DNA of 64,000 nucleotides from Pteria penguin (Eukaryota > Mollusca > Bivalvia > Pterioida > Pteriidae): positions 5,132,229 through 5,196,228 of the forward strand of contig CM068589.1 in NCBI GenBank assembly GCA_035048485.1, in the 5' to 3' direction. A model generated the notes under the pieces. That model searched no databases. It saw only the letters and a program-made list of their open reading frames with translations, and had not been told where the DNA came from. This document shows positions 35,001 to 44,035 of the stretch, in pieces. Within the stretch, counting starts at the first letter, position 1; every line of letters begins with the position of its first letter. The position numbers were made by a program, and so were the translations under genes.

Positions 35001-35603
35001 TAAATGTGTGAATGAACGAATGAATGAATACGTAAAGAGATCAAGATACAATGATAGCAATGATAGCAATGATTTTGTAGATTAGAACCCCTAACAATAA
35101 AGTACCGAAAAACAAAGCATGGGCACCTCTGCCTCTTTAAAATAATTCCACTTCTACAGATTTAGAACATTTACCCCTTCATCAAGAGAATGAGGCTCAT
35201 TTACCTCTTTATCCAGAGGTTGAGGTTATATTCAACGATGAATGTTAAAAGACCTATGAATTAAACCGATATTTCAGCATGTGTGTATATATTTGGAGGG
35301 GATTCGAGTTGTAGCAGAATAACTGCTCTAGTCATTCTAGTTACATGCTCTCACCCCCCCCCCCCTCCTACTTTCCCCAGTAAAGGCTTCCTACTGAACT
35401 ACAGCTAACGTCGTTATTAATCTTTCGTTTAATCAAGCGAACATTTTCTAATAAAATAAATATCACTTTTTTGATCTGCTGCAATGACTCGATCTTGTTG
35501 TGTCATATGTACATATAGTAATTAAATATTGCTTGAAAACTCTTACTGTGTATTTACCTAGAGATGTCGCTATGAGGGTGGAGAAGATGATCGCCGTTGA
35601 CAT
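19591..35603 (-). CDS. Ig-domain type I membrane protein, seven exons, apparently complete
   Basis: Exons read on the minus strand are 35603-35558, 29704-29399, 27000-26851, 26326-26222, 25061-24972, 20153-20111 and 19651-19591. Every border has AG/GT, most donors are GTAAG, and the first five introns are phase 1 and the last phase 2. The sum is 801 nt, giving 266 residues and a TGA stop with no internal stop. The product has a short signal peptide (residues 1 to about 16), one Ig-like domain (17-117; Cys37 and Cys103 as the likely core pair, W101, an extra Cys63/Cys68 pair, sequon N77-V-T), a helix at about 135-158, then a cytoplasmic tail that starts cysteine-rich and becomes lysine/glutamate-rich. 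I see no ITIM or ITAM. It is probably a cell-surface recognition or adhesion protein; the ligand is unknown. The introns hold several minisatellites. The model is inferred from splice sites and frame, without transcript support. Confidence 0.72.
19657..20025. repeat. (TAA)n/(TTA)n microsatellite block
   Basis: Imperfect TAA and TTA trinucleotides with strand switches near 19790 and 19935. It lies in the last intron of the Ig gene at 19591-35603. Confidence 0.95.
20111..20153 (-). CDS. Exon 6 of the 266-residue Ig protein: small Lys/Glu exon
   Basis: A 43-nt candidate exon between TTAACAG and GTAAGT encodes DSEKKEKAKEYLE. It enters in phase 1 and leaves in phase 2. The strong donor and the frame carried into the last exon support it; its small size and low complexity leave doubt. 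Confidence 0.5.
20200..24845. repeat. 53-bp minisatellite, about 87 units, with higher-order structure
   Basis: Consensus unit reads CTATATACACCATGAACTGT, GTCAGTTGTCTTACATTATA, TAAGTCAGTTTAA. A second unit class with TTGATAAGCTGAAG and GGGTCAGG forms blocks near 21840-22200, 23420-23800 and 24690-24840. A marked string of variant units at about 22440-22610 recurs at about 23925-24090. The array fills intron 5 of the Ig gene. Confidence 0.95.
24972..25061 (-). CDS. Exon 5 of the 266-residue Ig protein: cytoplasmic tail
   Basis: The 90-nt phase 1-1 exon lies between a TGTAG acceptor and a GTAAGA donor. It encodes a polar segment (VIEDPNHVPDASAKKITSRS followed by a Glu/Lys-rich run). The joint with the previous exon makes a tyrosine (TSYVIEDP). 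The 53-bp minisatellite fills the following intron. Confidence 0.6.
25185..26085. repeat. Imperfect (TAG)n trinucleotide array
   Basis: Long runs of TAG/AGT with GCAG and AAT interruptions. It lies in intron 4 of the Ig gene. Confidence 0.9.
26222..26326 (-). CDS. Exon 4 of the 266-residue Ig protein: Cys-rich cytoplasmic tail
   Basis: The 105-nt phase 1-1 exon begins after TTACAG and ends at GTAAGT. It encodes a juxtamembrane cluster CLACQMCDC, which could be palmitoylated or bind metal, then a polar stretch with two tyrosines (GYQGKRYEV). Neither tyrosine fits ITIM or ITAM spacing. Confidence 0.65.
26851..27000 (-). CDS. Exon 3 of the 266-residue Ig protein: stalk and transmembrane helix
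   Basis: The 150-nt exon is phase 1-1. It encodes a short Ser/Thr stalk, a run of about 23 hydrophobic residues (DVILLIIAVAVLVLLIV at its core), then cysteine-containing SDMCKRCT at the membrane face. The acceptor is CTACAG and the donor is GTAAGT. Confidence 0.72.
27340..28041. repeat. 36-bp minisatellite
   Basis: Unit CTGTAAGCTATAAATAAATG followed by AGGACATAATATCTCC, most regular at 27880-28040. Chance minus-strand ORFs come from the repeat. Confidence 0.93.
28039..28213 (-). repeat. LINE-tail fragment between two minisatellites
   Basis: The reverse complement spans from the CCGTAACAGC block to TATTGTATAGCTCCA. The last roughly 60 bases of the usual 3' end are absent. Confidence 0.85.
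28240..29183. repeat. 31-bp minisatellite
   Basis: Unit CATAATGTCCCCCTGTAGCT followed by ATAGGTTGTGA, about 30 copies. It shares the TAGCTATA and GACATAATGTC blocks with the neighbouring 36-bp array. Confidence 0.95.
29399..29704 (-). CDS. Exon 2 of the 266-residue Ig protein: Ig-like domain
   Basis: This 306-nt phase 1-1 exon follows TTTAG and ends at GTAAGT. It encodes one Ig-like fold with QIVC as strand B and KWSC as strand F, and an inner C-x4-C pair. It aligns with the Ig exons at 947-1249 and 15198-15511 through shared blocks: a GL-hydrophobic start, the CQ/CR pair, YNV-TF-G, A-L-TL and KADMKLK. Confidence 0.78.
29891..29967. repeat. Inverted repeat, 26-bp arms
   Basis: ACAGCTATGTGAAATCCAAG continuing to ATCATG at 29891-29916 is inverted at 29942-29967 with one mismatch. 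The loop is 25 bases. It may be a foldback element. Confidence 0.9.
29985..30357. repeat. 25-bp minisatellite
   Basis: About 15 units of CCCAAACTTGATAAAGGCCA followed by AGTAG, with a 23-bp variant. Since 25 is not a multiple of 3, all frames of the minus strand stay open and give chance ORFs. Confidence 0.95.
30358..30859. other. No gene seen; short simple repeats
   Basis: Holds a C run at 30681-30692, AATA-type runs at about 30695-30765 and a tRNA B-box-like GGTTCGATTCGCGCC at 30772 that may be a SINE remnant. Confidence 0.45.
30860..31080. mobile_element. MITE-like element with about 37-bp terminal inverted repeats
   Basis: The left end AGTAAAGAAACACAAACACT (to 30896) is inverted at the right end (31045-31080) with few mismatches. 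The inside has two overlapping perfect palindromes at 31003-31020 and 31015-31042. No clear target duplication was identified and no ORF is present. Confidence 0.75.
31140..33115. repeat. 16-bp minisatellite, about 120 units
   Basis: Unit ACCATCACTGTAACCT with variants ACCATTGTTGTAACCT and ATCACCACTGTAACCT. A block of variants at about 31309-31560 recurs about 656 bp later at about 31965-32215. Confidence 0.96.
33116..35557. other. No supported gene; scattered repeat remnants
   Basis: A B-box-like GGTCGAACCCGGGACC at 33711-33726, a SINE-tail-like stretch at 34300-34350 (inverted TTGTTGAAAACGGCGTAAAA), T/G homopolymers at 34137-34172 and a CT run at 34622-34644. This is upstream intron 1 sequence of the Ig gene. 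Confidence 0.5.
35558..35603 (-). CDS. Exon 1 of the 266-residue Ig protein: signal peptide
   Basis: The exon encodes MSTAIIFSTLIATSL and the first base of a Gly codon, then a GTAAAT donor. An upstream in-frame Met exists, but the inner Met places the hydrophobic stretch at the N terminus as a signal peptide needs. It is 46 nt and ends in phase 1, identical in length and phase to the signal exon at 12386-12431, which supports both calls. Confidence 0.65.
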
Positions 35604-35925
35604 TCTCTCAGGCACCCCGTCGTATGATTCTGATTGTGATAGACACCTTATCTGTAACACCAGTCTTGTTTTTCCTTTCCCCTCTTTTTCTGGTATTCCT
35701 GTAATTTCCTTCGACTTCCTATCTCTCTTTTCGTGAGACTTTACTAAATTCCTGCTTTCGATTTGAATGAATGGGCCAAATAATGTATGACTCAATTGTC
35801 TTCTTTCTATTTACGTACGAAATAATATACATATGAAAACTACTTACCTGGAATCTATTTTTAGAAATGGAAAATTGTATTCTAAAATTAGGATACATTC
35901 CATTTTCCCATAATCGATAATTCGG

Positions 35926-36090
35926 TTGGTTGGTTGGTGTTTTACGTCGCTTTCAACAATTTTTCAGTTATATCGCGACATGGAAGCAGGAGGTTACCAA
36001 CCTCTTAAACATAGTGGCGCAACCCGGGAATCGAACCCGGATCGTCGGCGCCGCAAGCCAAGCGCTTAACCACTACACCACGCCTGCCCC
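35926..36090 (-). mobile_element. tRNA-derived SINE with 12-bp target duplication
   Basis: On the minus strand the head has an A box (TGGTGTAGTGG) and a B box (GGTTCGATTCC), then TGTCGCGATATAACTGAAAA and GCGACGTAAAACACCAACCA at the 3' end. TCGATAATTCGG flanks it exactly at 35914-35925 and 36091-36102. The layout resembles molluscan SINEs with a conserved central part; I cannot assign a named family. Confidence 0.9.
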
Positions 36091-36423
36091 TCGATAATTC
36101 GGAGTTCTAATGATAATAAAAAGCTGGTATATAAGCAGTGTATTTAAGACATGTCACTGTATGTTTATTGATATTCGCTTATTGTTTATTTCATATTTTG
36201 TCTACAAGACCTTCAATGTAGTGTACGCTGGTGTGCAGCCTGGACAGGAGTGTGATAACCCACGTGTTCTTTATGTATGTAAATTTTAAACGTCTATACA
36301 CAACCACTAGACACCTTTAATTATAGCAAAACACTGGTATTTAAATGTCAGACATAGGTCTAAGCATCGGCGGATCTAGAATATTTTTTGAGTGGAGGGG
36401 AGGGGGAAGTTGCAGTTTCCCAT

Positions 36424-36603
36424 CATGCGCGGATCCAGAAATTTTTGTTAGAGGGGGTCCAACCAAAAAAAGGTAAATTTTTCTCTTAGACGAGGGGGGT
36501 CCAACCCCAAAAATGCCCAAATATTACCTTTTTGGTAACATTTTCGGATTCCAGGGGGGGGGGGGTCAGACCCCCCCCCCACCCCCCTCTGTATCCGCGC
36601 ATG
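36424..36603. mobile_element. Short element with 16-bp terminal inverted repeats
   Basis: CATGCGCGGATCCAGA at the left and TCTGTATCCGCGCATG at the right are inverted with one mismatch. The inside is GGGGGTCCAACC-type sequence with G and C homopolymers. Decayed relatives may lie at 36365-36410 and 36930-37060. Confidence 0.65.
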
Positions 36604-36785
36604 CCCATGACTAATGTTTTGCACTATCGGTCCGGAAAGGAGGGGGGGGGGGTTGTTTGCAGCCCTAAATATGGTCGAAAATGACTTCTTTTTTGGTAAA
36701 TTTTCTTATCAGTACGTCAATGCCAAGTATTGGTGGAGGGCATTTCTAACAACACATTGGTGGTAATTAATATTTTTTAAAATCC

Positions 36786-36915
36786 TCCGTTGGGAAATCG
36801 GTAGCAATATATCAACAAAGACACTCAGAGAGGAAATCGGTGGGGTAGCAATATATCAACAGAGACACTCAGAGGAAATCGGTAGCAATATATTAACAGA
36901 AACACCCAGAGGAAA
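36786..36915. repeat. Three tandem units of about 40-50 bp
   Basis: Units contain GAAATCGGTAGCAATATATC and ACAGAGACACTCAGAG, the second with a short insertion. Confidence 0.85.
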
Positions 36916-37095
36916 CGGAATATATTATCAGTGACCGATCCAGGATGTCCGAAAAAGAAGGGGGGAGGGCACATCTGTATTATCCAAACTACTCGGCCAG
37001 TTTTGGTGCCAAATATGGATTTTTAGTAATAAATATGTAGCCAAAAGGTAGGGGGCGGTCCACTGATTATGATACAATTAATTACTCCCTACGAG

Positions 37096-37236
37096 GTCAA
37101 TATGTCAAATTGATGACTTGAGACTTGGAACGCGAAGTATAGTCTGATCTAACGGAGGCTACGATCAGGTCAAAACACCTGACCGAGGCTAAGGGCTCGA
37201 GTGACAGGTCTTAGGTCGTCAGTTTGACATACTGAC
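37096..37236. repeat. Inverted repeat, 22-bp imperfect arms
   Basis: GTCAATATGTCAAATTGATG-AC at 37096-37117 is inverted at 37215-37236 (19 of 22 match). The inner part also has AGGTC/GACCT inverted words, so the 141-bp whole could fold back. Confidence 0.7.
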
Positions 37237-38036
37237 ATCACAGGTAATAATTTATTAGTTTATTATACCGAAATTTTACATTTACATTAAGAATATTCAG
37301 TAAAATATACGTCACGTGCAGTTCTACTATCTGAGGGCGGGTTGTAAATGTAAAGCTGATCACACAGAGGCAGAAAGCAACAAAATGAACTGTGTACTGC
37401 TCATGATTAGGAATAGGTAAAGAAAAACTGGTTAATCATCTAAATTCAGTTTTAATATCCAGACATAGTTGAGGCGTGCGATCGTCTCCATATTTCTGTG
37501 TCGGTCAGCGGTCAGTAAAATAATGACCCGCGGTCAATATATCATAGATATCACATGATGGATTTTTGAGTCATAAGTCATTTTCATTGGTTTATAATCA
37601 ACCAATCACAATCCCAAAATCTTAACAGCGGTAAAATAATTATTTTTATAGCATTGTTACTTACTTCCTGAATGGAAACAGGCATATTGCGCATTATTTC
37701 TCATAAATGCATCAGACATTGTACTTTATTCCTGCATGAAAACACAAAATAAGACACTTATTCTATATTTAATAGTTTTTAAGCATTGTCATGTCAAATT
37801 GATATTTATACATACAAATATCATCATCATTGATTCTTGAACATGCCACCTTACATCACAGTATTTCTTATTTGAGCCGATATTTATACGTGAACATGAT
37901 TGGGGTGTTATGTTCAAATGTGTCGTCTGCATGACTTTAAATTTAAATTCTATTGTCAAATATCACACTTTCTCATGCAAATAACTCATGTGTGACAAAT
38001 AAACATGCAAAGCATGCAAAGATCACACAACACAAT

Positions 38037-38695
38037 AAGGCTCGGACGTTTACCAAAATCTTTATACGGTTAAACGGAAAAAATTAACCGAAACGGTGCC
38101 GTTTAATCAGCCCGCTTCTCTATTGTGTTATTATATTGTAATACATCCTTACGCCCTCATCCCTGAGATATTTATGGACACCTACAAACTTACACACTAT
38201 TGTGGTTTTCCATTGTTTGAGGCTTTGATCCTTTAAAACCTGCACAAGGATCGTATGTGTCCAGCATCAATAGAGGGCATGAAATAAATTCAGCTGTAGA
38301 TATTTAATAAACTTCAAACATTAGAATGAACACATGCTGAAGTGAAGAATACTGAACTGAACATCTTTAGCAATCTGCCATTTCCGTCGGTAGCTGGTAG
38401 TTTGTAGATTCAAATGTGTTCATGTTCACCCGAATCGCGCTCATTTTCAATGAGTAGAGAAACCTCAGGTGTCGGATTCGCCTCGGGAACTGTTTCGCAT
38501 TTCTTGATTTTCTTATTCAAAAATATAAGTTTGTTAAGTGTGTCGTACATTAGAGACGAACGCAGCTTTGTAACAGTATCACATATACAAGCGAGGTAAC
38601 TCTGGTCAGCTTCGTTTAAACGTTTAACTATGTGCTAAATGTTTAATGCCTGTAACCGACACAGTACCGGTTACACGTTTAAACTTCCTAGCCTT
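38037..38695. mobile_element. Non-autonomous DNA-transposon-like element, 10-bp target duplication
   Basis: AAGGCTCGGACGTTTA begins the element; the inverted right end is AAGGCTAGGAAGTTTA (14 of 16 match). ACAACACAAT occurs directly on both sides (38027-38036 and 38696-38705). No transposase ORF. hAT elements make 8-bp duplications, so the class is open. Confidence 0.7.
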
Positions 38696-38816
38696 ACAAC
38701 ACAATACATTTAATAACAAAATATGAGAAAAAATAGTGCGTAACTACAGGTAATTTATCAGGAAACAATATTATTTTTCTCTTGGTGTTACATAATAAAG
38801 GTAATGGCCTTGTCAG

Positions 38817-39143
38817 TTAAGATTTAGACCTGGACAACATATTTACAAAATCATAAAGCATTTCATACGCATAACCGATCTGCCGTGTCCGGGTCTCGCT
38901 TTCCTCGTTTTCAATACGTATACGCATATCCTCAATCTCTTTTCTGATTTGTGACATTGTAATGTCTAACTTTTTGTGTTTACCGGCTTCGGTCAAAAAC
39001 TGTTGGATTACATTGCTCAAAGCATCAATGCTTTTCTCTTGTCTATCCACCATTTCTTTTAAAAATCCAATTCTAATATCCACATACGTATGTATAGCGA
39101 AAGCACACACGCACACAAATAGGGTTGTGTCCAGTTTGCTCAT
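38817..39143 (-). CDS. Small single-exon protein: membrane anchor or signal plus coiled coil
   Basis: The 108-residue ORF starts MSKLDTTLFVCVCAFAIHTY, a hydrophobic N terminus usable as a signal or anchor. A long helical stretch follows (about 30-95) with regular hydrophobic spacing (EMVDRQEKSIDALSNVIQQF; IRKEIEDMRIRIENEESETR) typical of a coiled coil, then a TAA. I do not recognise the family. Secreted C1q-like molluscan proteins begin in this way, but here no C1q domain follows. Uniform amino-acid use favours a real gene; it could also be a first exon or a gene relic. Confidence 0.45.
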   Translation of the reverse strand: MSKLDTTLFVCVCAFAIHTYVDIRIGFLKEMVDRQEKSIDALSNVIQQFLTEAGKHKKLDITMSQIRKEIEDMRIRIENEESETRTRQIGYAYEMLYDFVNMLSRSKS

Positions 39144-40169
39144 TGTATTAGTAATGTTTGTTATAAAATGTATGTTCTCTCATTGATCACACAACCACAA
39201 TCTTAACATGAATCTTTTTCCTTCACGCAATATTTCCAATCCAATTTCAATTCTTCTGTATATGTATAGATTCTAATTTGCGCATGTACACAGCAGTCTG
39301 AACACGGAAGTTTTATATTCTACAGTCAATGGAGGGGCATTTAACACCGGTCTTCACGAATTCTAGAAGTCGGCGTGACATCACAGTATGATCTAAATGA
39401 AGATAATCCTCAAAACATTCCGAGGATGATGCTTATCATAGACCGTAACACACCTTTGCTGAATTAAATTTTAGCATAAGGGCTATACAAGTCATAAAAC
39501 TGCAGAAATTCCTTCAGGAACTTTATAAAGATTGACCTTCTTTTCTCCCTTTACTTTTATATGACCGTAGTTTGCAAAAATGGGATTTCAAAATACCGGA
39601 TTCTACGTAGAAAGCGATGATAAATCCAACAATCCGCTAACAAATTAAGTCGTGTAACCAAACTGACATACAGAATGTGGGAAAATAATCGCAAATACAA
39701 CCCCCCCCCCCCAAAAAAAATATATATAAAAAAATAATAATAATAAAATAAAATAAATAAATAAATAAATAAGGCCTTTTTTATTAGTTGGTTTACAGAC
39801 ATCTTCCAGAAAAAAGTCGGGTAGGAGGTCGAAAAAAAAGTAACTGATGCTTGTCTAAAACCTTGCCTATATAAACCGTGAATGCTTTGATTTTCAAAAT
39901 GGTTTATACTTCAGACACACAAAATAATCCCTACTACTGTAGTCTTGAAGCTATACCAAGATTGTTTGAGATTTTCACTAGCTTTGACAGCAAAAGTGTA
40001 ACTACCAAAATGACGGACAAACTGATCCTCAAATGTCGCTTAAAGCTCTCCTAGCACTTTAAAGATTTACACACACGGACACTCAGACAGAAGTCAGACA
40101 AAGTGATCCCTATACATGCATTAAAGTCGTTCTGCTAAGCGAAGTGAAATGTTTACCAGTCACTGTTTT
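39144..40169. other. No gene seen
   Basis: Holds a short C/A run and AATA-type repeats at about 39700-39772. Short ORFs are unsupported. Confidence 0.45.
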
Positions 40170-40180
40170 CGTTGAAACGA

Positions 40181-41070
40181 GGCTGGGACGTTTCGCTCCG
40201 CAAGATCTTTTGTCCCGAGACCTTTCGCCCCAATTCTTCAATTAAATGAATATCAAATAAATATAGATAACTACATAATTTCAGAGACATATATACACAT
40301 GTGTCGTATATACACATGTGTATATATGTCTGATGATATATTTAACTAATTCAACAAATTCATTTAAAAATACATGCCTTTTCTACATTAAAAAAGTTTC
40401 AACAACTTTAAAAGTAAGTTAAATCTAAGTGAACCCTAAATAAAATCCTATAAAAACACGATCAGCAGACTTGTTAAAATGTTTGACACTGTGATAAAAG
40501 ATATGGTCTGCGTAGACGACAGTGGATTACAAATGTATTAAAAATCTAAAACCAATAAAATTCTTAAATATACTATAAAATCATATGAAACTTTAAAAAC
40601 TGTCGAATTTATACACCCATTCTCATTGATAATCTGATGCATGGTGTATATATATGTCTCTGGTATAACTGAAATCGCAGTGTCAGTGATTAGCACTCAT
40701 TTTCATCAGAGTTGCAATTTATTTACAAGCCTGAGGGACTTGATAAAAGGGTTTGGAAATCTATTCACAGGACATTTAATTAAACAAAATTATGAATGGA
40801 ATGGATAATAGCTGACATTTCTAAACAACACAATTAAAAAGTAATTATTGATAACTAGTTATCGATATATGAATTATACATACTCATAAAAATATAATTG
40901 TATGATCAAATAAAAGATAAGTTTCAAATTAACATGTTCACTTTGGACATTATATAATATATTTAAATATATCTAAAGTAAATTCGGAGCGAAACGTCTC
41001 GGGGCGTATGGTCTTTCAGAGCGAAACGTCCCAGGAAGAAACATGCATCCGGAGCGAAACGTCCCGTTAC
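40181..41070. mobile_element. Element with GGGACGTTTCGCTCCG ends and 11-bp target duplication
   Basis: GGGACGTTTCGCTCCG at 40185-40200 is repeated inverted at the right end, where three copies of the GGAGCGAAACGTC motif occur (from about 40986, 41020 and 41051). CGTTGAAACGA flanks both sides (40170-40180 and 41071-41081). No ORF inside; a near-palindrome of ACACATGTGT words lies at about 40284-40330. Confidence 0.75.
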
Positions 41071-41321
41071 CGTTGAAACGACTTTCTTTTCCCCTTCTAA
41101 TTGTACCAACTTAAAGTAGTACTGATTGGCGGATTCCTAGTTCTATAAACATGACCTCGCTGACAAGCGCGAGACAGCAAGTAAATAAAAGGAACGGAGT
41201 CTTGCATTGCAGGACTAGCGAACTCAGTTGGAGAATTTTTTGCATTTCGATCTCGATTTTTATTTCTATAGGCACGTTTTACGGAGCGGCGGAAATGTAA
41301 AAAGTCCATTTCACGAAAATT

Positions 41322-42892
41322 AGGGTGTCCCTCAAGGCTCCATACTTGGATCTATGTTATTTCTAATTTATATTTAATGATATTGTTTGTGATATTGACT
41401 CTTGTATCAAACTATTTGCTGATGATACAACACTTTACCTGATTGTTGAAGACCCTAACTTGGCTGCTAATCTGATGGACAATGATTTAGACAAAATTCA
41501 CAACTGGGCGAAGAGATGGCTCGTTAAATTCAACCCCGAAAAAACTGAAGAAATGTCAATTTCTCGGAAATTGCAGAAAGTTAATCATCATAAGTTATCA
41601 ATGAACAACATAGAAATCAAGAGAGTTCCATTTCGTAAGCATTTAGGTATCATTTTCAACTCGGATTGCTCTTGGCATGAACATATCATTAGTATCACTG
41701 ATAAAGCTTGGAAATGAATCCACTTACTTCGGGCACTTAAATTCCTTACAAACTATGTATTTCTCATTTATTAGACCACTTTTGGAATATGGGGATGTTA
41801 TATGGGATAACTGCTGTAATTACGAAAAATTTGAAATTGAAAAAATCCAAATTGAGGCAGGACAGATTGTAACTGGAGCAACAAGGTTATGCTCAAAATC
41901 TAAATTGATTGAAGAAACTGGGTGGGATAGTTTGGAAATAAGAAGATGTAAACATAGAATGATAACTTCCTACAAAATGGTAAAAGGAATCACTCCTTTA
42001 TACTTGCAAGTTTTGGTACCCCCAGTGTCCATCAGGTGAGCCAGCGAAGTCTACGGAACAATGAACAGTTAGTTATTCCTAGAGGTAGGACTAATATCTA
42101 TAATAAATCGTTCATACCACAGGCCTCTGTGGAGTGGAATGCCCTACCTTCTGAAGTCAAAAGTTGCAACACACTTCACACTTTCAAAAGATTCTTAAAC
42201 CGTAATATGAAAACTGTCCCTAAATATTATTATAAAGAAGAGCGAAAAGCTCAAATTTTACATACTCGTCTTCGACTCCATTGCAGCTCTCTGAATCTTG
42301 ACTTGTATAATAACCACGTTATTGAAAATGATAAATGCTTATGTGGGCAAACTATCTTCTTAACTGCACAAATTACATAGAAGTACGAGAAAATACCTTA
42401 GGTATGATCACAGTACCGTACAACATAGAGATCCTTCTTAAAGGATGCCCCCTGTACAGCGACGATGTCAACAGTGAAATATTCCTGGAAGTTCAAAATT
42501 TTATACTCAAAACTAAGAGGTTTGATTAACGTAATTATACTTCTAAGCTCCACTGTGTTGAGATTGTTTTGTGAACATATTATATTGTCTTCTCACTAAA
42601 TACTTGGGTACATGACCAAACATTATCATTTTTCTTCCTTCTTTATTCTTCATTCTCTTTCCCTTCCCGTTTCCAGTAATTTATTACTATAGTCATATTT
42701 CATTATTTAATTATGGTTTATATATTATTTCTCGATCATCTTGTCGACAACAATGTATGTTAATTAAACCTTTTGTTAGGAGATGACTTAACATAAGATT
42801 TTCAATCTTGTTGTCAAATCCTTTAATTCATATGTTATAATAAGTACATGTTATGATGATTTATTTGAATAAATACTGTTTAAACCAAATTA
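41322..42892 (+). mobile_element. 5'-truncated LINE relic (Jockey/CR1-like reverse transcriptase)
   Basis: Begins inside the reverse transcriptase with GVPQGSILG, then the catalytic FADDTTLYL (FADD at 41415-41426) after a frame change near 41375. Next come NWAKRWLVKFNPEKTE, FRKHLGIIF, RPLLEYGDVIWDN, and a C-terminal region with NKSFIPQASVEWNALPSEVK. Further breaks lie near 41715, 42035 and 42370. A tail ends TGAATAAATACTGTTTAAAC near 42890. Catalytic residues remain, but the frame is broken at several points. Confidence 0.85.
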
Positions 42893-43056
42893 GGGACGGC
42901 GGATCCGTAAACCAACTAATAAAAGAAGCCTAAAAATGTCTACCTTTTATAAAATTATGTTGAATATCAGGATAATGCAGAATAAAACTAAGAATATTAC
43001 TCACTATTATATTTCTCGTACAATGAATGATAAAAGCAATATGATAAGACAATCCT

Positions 43057-43177
<121 letters not shown>

Positions 43178-43599
43178 CACTGAAAACTAATGGAATACAA
43201 TCCTGATAATATATAAGATATTGAACACAATTCTTATGATATAATGCACCGAAAAACACATTGACCGCAACTTATATTATGTAATATATAGAAATCATTG
43301 AAACAACCCAAATAAGTCAATTTTATGAAGCCTTTTTGACAACATACCGCAGAGATACTATTTTCGTATTTATGTTTATCCATGTTTACTCAATTTATCA
43401 AGGTATAATGCCGACATTTTAGGTGTTGTGCAATGGAGTTGTTGGAATATTGTGTTGAATTTAACGAAACACTGGCAAATTTGCCATCATACTCTATGTG
43501 ACACAAAAGAGTAAAATTTCAGCGAAAAATTTTGTATCTGTTTCGTTTGCTTTAATGTTTATTTTATAAATCATTTCAAACCGCCAAATAAATTGACAA

Positions 43600-44032
43600 A
43601 TTTAATAATACTTGCAGATATCTGGATGACATTTTGGTTATCGACAACCCTGAATTCGAACAATTTATATCAGAAATATATCCACCAGAGCTCAAATTGA
43701 ATAAAGCTAATACTTGAGATAAATCTACACCTTTCTTAGATTTGAACATCAAAATTATCAACCACCTAATATATATTAATATTTATGATAAACTTGAGGA
43801 GTTTGGATTTCCTATTGTAAATTTTCCTTACTTGGATGGCGATGTCCCTCGACTCCCATCATATGCTATCTATATATCTCAATTAGTTCGATTTGTCAGA
43901 GGCTGCACCGATGTTTTGGACTTTCAGAAACGAAATTTACAAATTATTACTAAACTTTTTTTAAAAACTTTTACAGATATCACAAGCTTAGAAAAACATT
44001 TGTCAAATTCTTTAGATCTTACTCAGAACTTA
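43600..44032 (+). pseudogene. Second copy of the YLDD reverse-transcriptase relic
   Basis: Reads RYLDDILVIDNPEFEQFISE (catalytic YLDD at about 43622-43633), then the same FPIVNFPYLDGDVP and YISQLVRFVR blocks as 11131-11790. It has an in-frame TGA near 43718. After the TQN region it changes abruptly to LINE-tail sequence (44036). Confidence 0.8.
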
Positions 44033-44035
44033 TAT

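Noticed and set aside
36010..36090. Possible tRNA gene (A and B boxes present)
   Set aside because: No closed acceptor stem or CCA-type end; it continues into the SINE body and has target duplications.
38414..38599. 61-codon plus-strand ORF
   Set aside because: Lies inside the inverted-repeat element 38037-38695 and has no transposase-like residue pattern.
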